This document shows, piece after piece, positions 1 through 5,556 of a DNA stretch of 7,429 nucleotides. The notes under the pieces are model-generated. The model saw nothing but the letters and a program-made list of their open reading frames with translations, was not told the DNA's origin and did no database searches. Position numbers and translations under genes: made by a program. The first letter of the stretch is position 1. Every line of letters starts with the position of its first letter. Origin of the DNA: Darwinimomas sp963643215. Its GTDB lineage: Bacteria; Bacillota; Clostridia; Lachnospirales; Lachnospiraceae. The stretch spans positions 1 to 7,429 of the forward strand of contig CAVIJY010000072.1 in NCBI GenBank assembly GCA_963643215.1, written 5' to 3'.

Positions 1-93
1 CGCGATTGCGACGCGCAAAGCGCGGCAGCAGAGCGGCATGCTGCGAACCACCCGCCGGCTGCGCTTTTTTCGGCGGATTGCGGCTACGCTTAA
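1..93 (+). other. GC-rich left edge, possible 3' end of an upstream gene
   Basis: All three forward frames are open from the window edge through this segment, so frame alone does not show coding. The frame ending at TAA 91-93 reads RDCDAQSAAAERH and so on, ending FSADCGYA. That opening resembles the REDCDEPGNS stretch of the repeat-encoded N-terminal tail of the YfhO-family gene in this window, in the same codon phase. The stop lies 27 bases before the -35 box of the next promoter, which suits a gene end. The alternative is noncoding terminator DNA, since a hairpin followed by six T lies inside it. No product can be named. Confidence 0.25.
17..70 (+). terminator. Possible intrinsic terminator of an upstream gene
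   Basis: AAAGCGC at 17-23 is complementary to GCGCTTT at 61-67, and the T run continues to 70. The long interior contains its own hairpin, GCAGCA (25-30) with TGCTGC (39-44). A stem followed by T6 fits a Rho-independent terminator on the + strand. The large interior makes it atypical, and it competes with the reading in which the upstream frame continues to 93. Confidence 0.35.
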
Positions 94-120
94 GTTTCTT
101 TGTCGATTTTGTGTATATGC

Positions 121-149
121 TTTAAAAACGCAATAAAGCCACTTATAAT
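121..149 (+). promoter_or_regulatory. Sigma-A-type promoter of the lipoprotein gene
   Basis: TTTAAA (121-126, 4/6 match to TTGACA) is followed after exactly 17 bases by a perfect TATAAT (144-149). The predicted transcript starts near 156, giving a leader of about 76 bases. The leader opens with a small hairpin, CCCG (158-161) with CGGG (169-172). It ends in a strong Shine-Dalgarno, GGAGAAG (220-226), five bases before the ATG at 232. Confidence 0.7.
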
Positions 150-231
150 AGCAAAGTCCCGAAACAAACGGGGCGCGCTGTATATGCGCATCAATCGAAA
201 ATCAGAAACATAAGAAAACGGAGAAGAAAAG

Positions 232-1557
232 ATGTATTTGAAAAGATCGGCAGTGGCCGCGCTATGTGTGGTTATGGCAGTTTCGATGGCAGGCTGTAAG
301 AAAAAGGAGATCGTGGTATCCGGCGGAGGAACCGAATTTGTTCCCGATGTCAGAGCTATCCCCGTTGACATCAATGATATTGACTGGGATCAGATCCGTG
401 ATGATATGAATGAGATTTTGACAAAGGAAGAGTATCCGAAGGGATCATACATAGATTTTGCTGTTTATCCGGATTCAAGTCAGATAAATCTGATCTGGGT
501 ATTGAACGACGATGCTACGGCAGAGGATGCTGTGGCATACGGTCCTGTTATCATGAAGGCATTTAACGATGCATATGTAAATCAGGACAATACAGTAGCG
601 GCTTCGACGGATAAATATTACGGCGGAATCTGGGACAAATGGGAGGCTGTGCTGCAGCTCTATCGCAACCGGGATATCATGAGCGAGGAGCTGTACTATG
701 TGAATCAGGTGATTGCCGCAGGAAGCGGTGCCGCGGTGGAGAAATATGTATATACAGAGTCGGAGGCATCGCAGGATTCCGCTGATACTCAGCTTGCAAA
801 TCCGTGGACGGAGTCGGATAAGCAGGGCGTCGCAGATGCAACAGGCTTTGAGATGACTGCTCCCGCAGGAGCCACAGATGTCTCATACAGCTATATGGAG
901 TCGGATTCTCTGGCTCAGCTGACATATGAGCTGGACGGCAAGAAGTGGACATACAGAATGCAGGAAACAGACGCACTGACAGACATTTCCGGACTGTACA
1001 TGGACTGGGACAGCGAGGAGGCAGGAGAGGTATCAGGACGGGAGGCTGTATATTACAGCTGCGGAGAGCTGAACAACGATGCCGTGGAGGATGTGCAGCT
1101 GGTGAACTGGTACGATGCGGTAACCGGCGTGACATATTCGCTTTCCGCAACGGCCAACGAGCTCAACGGTATGGACATACAGGCCTATGCGGAGCAGCTG
1201 TATGTACCGCTTCAGGGCGATGCAACCGATGATCCGGAGAGAGACCGGACACAGGAACTCAACGATTATTTCCTCGGAGAGCACAAGAGAAGCTCGGATG
1301 AAAGCGTGCTTGCAATATCTGACAATGGGGACGGTACATTTAAGATCGATATTTCGATAGTTCGTCTTTGCAATATGGAAGGCGGAGCAGGTACATTCGA
1401 AGATCATAAGATGAACTTCACCATAACCGATCCCGCTGAAAATCAGATGTCAGGTGTGATATACAGAGACAACGACAACAGCCTTTCCATAAAGATCACC
1501 GACAGCACTTGGGAATATCTGAAGACAGATGAGATCCTGGACGGATTCGGAAAGTAA
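232..1557 (+). CDS. Secreted lipoprotein of unknown function
   Basis: This encodes 441 residues. The start is fixed by GGAGAAG five bases upstream and by a lipoprotein signal peptide beginning there: MYLKR, a hydrophobic stretch (residues 7-20), then a lipobox ending MAGC with the acylated cysteine at Cys22 and a KKK run after it. The product should be anchored in the outer leaflet of the membrane. Three parts follow. Residues 38-165 form a mixed alpha/beta region (DINDIDWDQIRDDMNEIL). A short Ser/Glu/Ala linker follows (about 172-188). Residues 190-327 start with NPWTESDKQGVADATGF and contain LDGKKWTYRM and DVQLVNWYDAVTGVTYSLS. The C-terminal part (341-441) contains SDNGDGTF and TDSTWEYL and ends DGFGK. 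I recall similar NPW-type lipoproteins from Lachnospiraceae, but no biochemical role is known to me. It has its own promoter and is followed by hairpins, so it is probably monocistronic. Confidence 0.9.
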   Translation: MYLKRSAVAALCVVMAVSMAGCKKKEIVVSGGGTEFVPDVRAIPVDINDIDWDQIRDDMNEILTKEEYPKGSYIDFAVYPDSSQINLIWVLNDDATAEDAVAYGPVIMKAFNDAYVNQDNTVAASTDKYYGGIWDKWEAVLQLYRNRDIMSEELYYVNQVIAAGSGAAVEKYVYTESEASQDSADTQLANPWTESDKQGVADATGFEMTAPAGATDVSYSYMESDSLAQLTYELDGKKWTYRMQETDALTDISGLYMDWDSEEAGEVSGREAVYYSCGELNNDAVEDVQLVNWYDAVTGVTYSLSATANELNGMDIQAYAEQLYVPLQGDATDDPERDRTQELNDYFLGEHKRSSDESVLAISDNGDGTFKIDISIVRLCNMEGGAGTFEDHKMNFTITDPAENQMSGVIYRDNDNSLSIKITDSTWEYLKTDEILDGFGK

Positions 1558-1610
1558 AAATCAGAGCAGTATATGTAAAAAATACGGATTTAAGCCCATT
1601 AAACGGGAGG

Positions 1611-1636
1611 AGGGTCGGCAGATATCTGCCGACCCT
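1611..1636. repeat. Perfect 26-bp palindrome (hairpin) without a T tract
   Basis: The arms AGGGTCGGCAGAT and ATCTGCCGACCCT are exact reverse complements with no intervening base. In RNA this would form an 11-bp GC-rich stem with a small AU loop. It lies 54 bases after the lipoprotein stop codon. The bases after it (AAGTATTATGA) hold no T run, and the minus strand has none either, so it is not a classical intrinsic terminator. It could be a hairpin-only terminator, a 3' mRNA stabiliser, or a site for a dimeric protein. Confidence 0.75.
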
Positions 1637-1681
1637 AAGTATTATGAAAAAAATCTATCAGTGTATCAAGTTGAAACACTT

Positions 1682-1713
1682 GCGTGATGACAAGCTCTCT
1701 TCGACACGCTTTT
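1682..1713 (+). terminator. Weak terminator-like hairpin after the lipoprotein gene
   Basis: GCGTGATGA (1682-1690) can pair with TCGACACGC (1701-1709) through one A-A mismatch and one G-T wobble, and TTTT follows at 1710-1713. The stem is imperfect and the T run short. The upstream stretch CAAGT (1667-1671) with ACTTG (1678-1682) offers a small competing hairpin. It would end the lipoprotein transcript before the YfhO-gene promoter. Confidence 0.35.
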
Positions 1714-1751
1714 GATTATAGAAAGTAAAAATGGACAAAGCATAGGCACAA

Positions 1752-1795
1752 TGTAAATTGATTTTGAAACAATTGTGAACGAAATGTGAACATTA
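1752..1795 (+). promoter_or_regulatory. Four 11-bp-phased direct repeats, possible response-regulator site
   Basis: Four consecutive 11-mers read TGTAAATTGAT (1752-1762), TTTGAAACAAT (1763-1773), TGTGAACGAAA (1774-1784) and TGTGAACATTA (1785-1795). Two share TGTGAAC exactly and the other two match it at 5 of 7 positions. Repeats spaced one helical turn apart are the usual site architecture of OmpR/PhoB-family response regulators; PhoB and PhoP boxes are the known examples. The array ends 16 bases before the poor -35 of the next promoter, a position that suits an activator. The regulator itself is not in the window. Confidence 0.45.
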
Positions 1796-1811
1796 TGCAG
1801 ACGGACGCTTC

Positions 1812-1840
1812 TGTTCATAAAAAGGCGTCTGTGCTAGAAT
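1812..1840 (+). promoter_or_regulatory. Extended -10 promoter of the YfhO-family gene
   Basis: TGTG, one base and TAGAAT (1830-1840) match the Gram-positive TRTGn extended -10, with TAGAAT a 5/6 match to TATAAT. The -35 at the right distance is a poor TGTTCA (1812-1817), consistent with reliance on the TG extension or on an activator at the upstream repeats. The predicted start of transcription is near 1847, which lies after the ATG at 1839. CAGACG (1798-1803) and CGTCTG (1826-1831) form an inverted repeat around the -35. Confidence 0.5.
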
Positions 1841-1857
1841 GAGACAAAACATCGGGC

Positions 1858-1862
1858 GGAGG
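1858..1862 (+). promoter_or_regulatory. Shine-Dalgarno deciding the start of the YfhO-family gene
   Basis: GGAGG lies 12 bases before the ATG at 1875 and 9 bases before an in-frame TTG at 1872. The longer start at 1839 has only AAAGG, about 13 bases upstream, and coincides with the -10 element. This favours initiation at 1875 (or TTG 1872), although the spacing to the ATG is on the long side. Confidence 0.45.
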
Positions 1863-1874
1863 CTTTGTTCTTTG

Positions 1875-4703
1875 ATGAGGAAAGTAGTATTGAAAAAACC
1901 GCTGAATCTGGAAATTTTTGACGCGCCGGAGGCATCTTCAACCTGCGAACCTTGCGACGCGCCGGGGACTGCTTCGGCTTGCGAGCCGGGAGGATCTCCG
2001 GCACGCGAGGATAGCAACGAGTCGGAGGATTCTTCGGCCTGCGAGGCATGCAGTGAGCGGGGGATCCCTCTTGAGCGCGAGGATTGTGAGTCGAGGATTC
2101 CTTCGGAACGCGAAGATTGCGATGAGCCGGGGAATTCTTTGGCATGCGAACACGGCAGCGCACCGGGGGCTTCCTGTGAAGCCGGGTCTCACGGCAGAAT
2201 GGCTGACGCTTCGGAATACTCGGCACCGGCTGCTTTTTCGGGCAAGGACGCACTTGCGGCATCGATTTTGATACCGATCCTTATATTGGCTGTGATCTGC
2301 GCCGCTCGCGGCATATATCCTTTCGGCGACAATGCAATGCTGCGCACGGACATGTACCATCAGTATGCACCGTTTTTCTCAGAGCTGCGGCACAAGCTGA
2401 CGGGCTCGGGAAGCCTTTATTATACATGGGATATCGGGCTCGGAATCAACTTTGCGGCTGTATATGCATATTATCTTGCCAGCCCGTTGAATCTTCTTTT
2501 GATTTTCTGTCCGCAGGATCATGTACTGGAGTTTATGGCTGTGGGAGTCATACTTCGCATAGGACTGGCGGGGCTTTCCATGTGCTTTTACATGCTCCAT
2601 CATATAAGGAGCAATACCATGATAGCGGCATTTGCAGGGATATTCTATGCGCTGTCAGGATATATCAGCGCATACTACTGGAATATCATGTGGCTGGACT
2701 GCATAGCCCTGTTCCCGCTCATATGTCTGGGAACCGAATGGCTTATCAGGCGAAAAAGCGGTCTGCTGTATGCGGTTGCGCTCGGAGCGTGCATCTGGTC
2801 CAACTACTATATCTCCATGATGATATGCGTGTTTATGGTGATATATTTTGCCATGATGCTGATCATGAATCCGCCGGCCGCTGTGAGGGATGCGGCAGGG
2901 GCGATATTCAGATTCGGGTTCTACTCGCTGCTTGCCGGAGGGCTGGCGGCTGTAGTGATACTTCCGGGCGTGATGACATTAAGATCCACAGCAGCGGCGA
3001 CGACTACATTTCCGCAGACAGTGCAGCATTACTTTTCCTGCATAGATATGATCGCAAGGCATATGCTCTTTGTAAAAAACGAAGAGGGCCTGGATCATTG
3101 GCCGAATATATATTGCGGTGTTGCAGTGCTGCCGCTTGTGATGATGTGGCTCAGATCTGAAAGGATCATGCTGAAGGAAAAGCTGGTCTACGGCCTCGTC
3201 ATGCTGTTTTTCCTGTCAAGCTTTGCTCTCAATGTGCTCAATTACATGTGGCACGGCTTTCATTATCCCAATTCGCTTCCGGCCAGGATGAGCTTTATCT
3301 ATATATTTCTGGTGCTGTTTGCTGCGGCAGGGGCGCTTGACAGGCTGGATGATTTTACCGGAGAGACGATAAACAGATCATTTGTGTTCTCATTTGTATT
3401 TGTGGCGCTGTGTCAGAAGGTCGTGACCGATGATGCATTTACATGGGATGTCTTTTATGCTACAGCGGGATTTCTGGGACTATACCGGATCCTGATAAGG
3501 ATGCGGCGGGATACGCGGCTTGCGAGAGTTATAGTGACGCTGGTAACCATGGCGGCTGTGGCAGTTGAGGCAGCCTTGAATATGGACATCACAAGCATAA
3601 CTACAGTTAAGCGTTCTACATATCTGGCAGACAATGACTACGTGCGGGATGTGGTTTCATATGCATATGAGAATGATCCGGATTTCTATCGCTTTGAGAA
3701 GGTGACGAGAAAGACAAAGGACGACGGCGCGTGGATGAACTTTCGCTCGGTATCTGTCTTCTCCTCTGTGACGGATGCGGGTATATCCGATTTCTTCAGG
3801 GACATCGGATGCGAGTCATCGGTAAATGCATACAGCATCACGGGTGCGACTCCGTTTGTCGATGCGCTTTTAAGCGTGAAATACGGTATATATTCCCAGC
3901 CTGCTGCAGATGAACAGCTGGAGCTCATAGATCAGTCGGGCGATATATTCCTGTACAGGAATCCGTATACCCTGCCGCTTGGCTTTTGCGTGCGTCAGGG
4001 CGTTATAGACAACTGGACTGTAGATGTAGGCAACCCGATTCATTCGCACAATGATATCTGCGATGTCTGCTCCGTCGGCGAAGATATGCTGAAAAAGTCA
4101 GACGGAGAAAATGCGGGCAGCACCTTCAGCGCCACGGTGAAGGAAAACGGGCTGTATTATGCTTATTCCGACAGCTCAGCGACAAAAACGATAGCCTCAC
4201 GCATAAACGGAGAGAGCAAGACATACAACAACATCAATCGCGGTTATCTGATGGAGCTCGGATATCTGGAAAAGGGTACTTCTGTAGAGCTCAGCACCAC
4301 GGACGATACGATGGCAAATATAAGGCTCTACAGATTCAACTATGAGGCATTGCAGAAGGTGACGGAGTATCTCGGCAGAAATCCGCTGGTGATAAGCAGC
4401 TTTGATGATACTCATATTGAAGGTACGGTGGAAGCCACCGAGAGAAACAGCGTGCTTTTCACTACGATTCCGTACGAGAAGGGCTGGAGCGTTTATGTAG
4501 ACGGTGAGAAGGCCGAGCCTATGGAGATATACGATTCCTTTCTTGCGGTTGCGCTTAGTAAGGGCGAGCACAGCATATCATTTTGTTTCGAGCCTGAGGG
4601 TCAGCGCCCAGGTCTGTACATAAGCATAGGATCCTGCGCGATGCTGGCCGCGGCCGCGGCTGTGAATATAATGCGCAGAAAGCGCATGAAAGCGAACAGG
4701 TAG
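1875..4703 (+). CDS. YfhO-family polytopic membrane protein (GT-C-type glycosyltransferase family)
   Basis: This is 942 residues from ATG 1875; the longest frame starts at ATG 1839 (954 residues), rejected because a promoter -10 overlaps it. Numbers here count from 1875. Residues 13-104 are an acidic, Cys-rich repeat tail not expected in this family. The YfhO region starts with a membrane segment (about 127-145) and then PFGDNAMLRTDMYHQYAPFF, with family-typical Asp159 and Gln163-Tyr164. Further signatures are YYLASPLN, PNSLPARMSF (465-474) and, in the large C-terminal extracytoplasmic domain, LLSVKYGIY and PYEKGWSVYVDG. About 14 membrane segments occupy residues 127-570, and one closes the protein (914-933). 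In Bacillus subtilis, YfhO is needed with CsbB for lipoteichoic acid glycosylation, using an undecaprenyl-phosphate sugar donor on the outer face. A similar envelope-glycosylation role is inferred here; no CsbB- or GtcA-like partner is in the window. The CPBP protease gene follows after four bases. Confidence 0.9.
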   Translation: MRKVVLKKPLNLEIFDAPEASSTCEPCDAPGTASACEPGGSPAREDSNESEDSSACEACSERGIPLEREDCESRIPSEREDCDEPGNSLACEHGSAPGASCEAGSHGRMADASEYSAPAAFSGKDALAASILIPILILAVICAARGIYPFGDNAMLRTDMYHQYAPFFSELRHKLTGSGSLYYTWDIGLGINFAAVYAYYLASPLNLLLIFCPQDHVLEFMAVGVILRIGLAGLSMCFYMLHHIRSNTMIAAFAGIFYALSGYISAYYWNIMWLDCIALFPLICLGTEWLIRRKSGLLYAVALGACIWSNYYISMMICVFMVIYFAMMLIMNPPAAVRDAAGAIFRFGFYSLLAGGLAAVVILPGVMTLRSTAAATTTFPQTVQHYFSCIDMIARHMLFVKNEEGLDHWPNIYCGVAVLPLVMMWLRSERIMLKEKLVYGLVMLFFLSSFALNVLNYMWHGFHYPNSLPARMSFIYIFLVLFAAAGALDRLDDFTGETINRSFVFSFVFVALCQKVVTDDAFTWDVFYATAGFLGLYRILIRMRRDTRLARVIVTLVTMAAVAVEAALNMDITSITTVKRSTYLADNDYVRDVVSYAYENDPDFYRFEKVTRKTKDDGAWMNFRSVSVFSSVTDAGISDFFRDIGCESSVNAYSITGATPFVDALLSVKYGIYSQPAADEQLELIDQSGDIFLYRNPYTLPLGFCVRQGVIDNWTVDVGNPIHSHNDICDVCSVGEDMLKKSDGENAGSTFSATVKENGLYYAYSDSSATKTIASRINGESKTYNNINRGYLMELGYLEKGTSVELSTTDDTMANIRLYRFNYEALQKVTEYLGRNPLVISSFDDTHIEGTVEATERNSVLFTTIPYEKGWSVYVDGEKAEPMEIYDSFLAVALSKGEHSISFCFEPEGQRPGLYISIGSCAMLAAAAAVNIMRRKRMKANR
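1920..2185 (+). repeat. Degenerate 36-bp tandem repeat encoding an acidic Cys-rich tail
   Basis: Units begin with GCGA at 1945, 1981, 2005, 2041, 2077, 2110 and 2146, with a partial unit before and a trace after (GTGA at 2176). Spacings are 36, 24, 36, 36, 33, 36 and about 30, all multiples of three, so every length change preserves the YfhO frame. The unit core reads roughly GCGARGATTGCGAYGAG, then CGGRGGATTCTTCGGCMT. It encodes a (C/R)E start and about ten further residues rich in Asp, Glu, Ser, Pro and Gly. Nine cysteines result, including two CxxC pairs (CEPC and CEAC). Because units are multiples of three and poor in stops, other frames on both strands also stay open here. Confidence 0.75.
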
Positions 4704-4707
4704 CTGT

Positions 4708-5415
4708 ATGCTGCGCGATGATATGATACGAAAATCGATGTATTGCTTTGCACCTGTGATCATGGCGGAGATGCTGCTTTGTGCGGCATCTGCGCTTTTT
4801 TCTGATGATATGGTCAGGGGGCTGCTTGCAGGACATGCTGCGATCATCGCGATGTGTCTGCTCATGATACGGGATGATCTGAGAAAGCGTGGCCGGATGC
4901 GGGCAGAGCTCATGGCGGATACAGACAGCGAGGATGGCGCGGAAATCAGGAACGAATCGTGTATGGATGCATTGCCGGCAGGCAGGTACCCGGTTCTTGA
5001 AACTGCTGTCTGGATGTGCATGGCATGCATCATAAGCATAGGCTGCACATATCTTCTCAATATCTCGGGGATGGCGCAGACAGACATCGGCTATATAAAG
5101 GCAAGCAAAGCTCTGGAGGCTGCCCCTGCGGCATCAAGGCTGCTGCTGACCGTGGCTGCGGCACCTGTATCCGAGGAGCTTTTGTATCGAAGCATCGTAT
5201 ACAAAAGAGCAGCGACATGCTTCGGAGAGATTCCGGGGTTTATCATATCCGTGCTTGCATTTGCCCTGTCACACGGCAATGCAACACAGGCAATATATGC
5301 ATGCGTGACGGGTATGCTTCTCACTGCGGCAAGCAGAAGACATCACGGACTGAGGCTGTGCGTGCTGCTGCATATGACTATAAACGCATGCTCGTCGATC
5401 ATATTCGGATGCTGA
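4708..5415 (+). CDS. CPBP family intramembrane metalloprotease (Abi/CAAX type)
   Basis: This encodes 235 residues, carrying the three diagnostic motifs of the CPBP (Rce1-like, Pfam PF02517) family in order. They are EELLYRS with Glu156-Glu157 and Arg161, FALSH with Phe185 and His189, and HMTIN with His222 and Asn226. The glutamates and histidines form the catalytic site inside the membrane. Hydrophobic segments lie at about 12-31, 38-54, 97-118, 143-156, 175-190, 194-208 and 215-233; a charged cytoplasmic-type loop (55-93) separates the second and third. The ATG is four bases after the preceding stop codon, with only a weak AGG seven bases upstream, so translational coupling to the YfhO-family gene is likely. 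Bacterial members include bacteriocin-immunity and protein-processing proteins, but most have no known substrate, and none can be assigned here. Length and motifs are complete. Confidence 0.9.
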   Translation: MLRDDMIRKSMYCFAPVIMAEMLLCAASALFSDDMVRGLLAGHAAIIAMCLLMIRDDLRKRGRMRAELMADTDSEDGAEIRNESCMDALPAGRYPVLETAVWMCMACIISIGCTYLLNISGMAQTDIGYIKASKALEAAPAASRLLLTVAAAPVSEELLYRSIVYKRAATCFGEIPGFIISVLAFALSHGNATQAIYACVTGMLLTAASRRHHGLRLCVLLHMTINACSSIIFGC

Positions 5416-5481
5416 AAAAACGACGAAATACAGGCAAAAACAGCCTTCATGAATTGTTAAGTTATTGCGGTATCCAATTTA

Positions 5482-5510
5482 TTGAATTTTAAGATTAATG
5501 TTGATACACT
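5482..5510 (+). promoter_or_regulatory. Promoter of the VanW-family gene
   Basis: TTGAAT (5482-5487, 4/6) and TACACT (5505-5510, 4/6) are separated by 17 bases, and a TGn extension (5502-5504) sits directly before the -10. Transcription should start near 5517, leaving a leader of about 40 bases. TGAGGTT occurs twice in that leader (5521-5527 and 5544-5550). The second copy contains the Shine-Dalgarno GTGAGG (5543-5548), eight bases before the ATG at 5557. No convincing terminator separates this promoter from the protease gene, so read-through from upstream is possible. Confidence 0.5.
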
Positions 5511-5556
5511 ACCCTCTAGTTGAGGTTAAAGCAAGTATCATCGTGAGGTTTTTATA

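Noticed and set aside
677..1407. Minus-strand and alternative forward frames within the lipoprotein gene
   Set aside because: They overlap a well-supported lipoprotein gene with promoter, strong Shine-Dalgarno and lipobox, and their translations look like no protein family.
1644..1715. 23-codon frame starting MKKIYQCIKLKHL between the lipoprotein and YfhO genes
   Set aside because: There is no Shine-Dalgarno at a usable distance; the nearest GGAGG lies about 30 bases upstream, before the palindrome. The frame runs through a terminator-like hairpin and no promoter serves it.
1938..2360. Long open frames on the minus strand and in another forward frame across the YfhO N-terminal repeat
   Set aside because: They arise because the repeat unit is a multiple of three and poor in stop codons. 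Their products are Arg-rich low complexity, and the YfhO frame has the promoter, Shine-Dalgarno and continuing homology.
4708..5415. Bacteriocin-immunity or phage-abortive protein assignment for the CPBP protease
   Set aside because: The family contains such members, but no bacteriocin precursor, transporter or phage-defence gene is nearby, so a specific role is unsupported.
5432..5446. AGGC/GCCT hairpin after the protease gene as a terminator
   Set aside because: A four-base stem with no T run is too weak to call.
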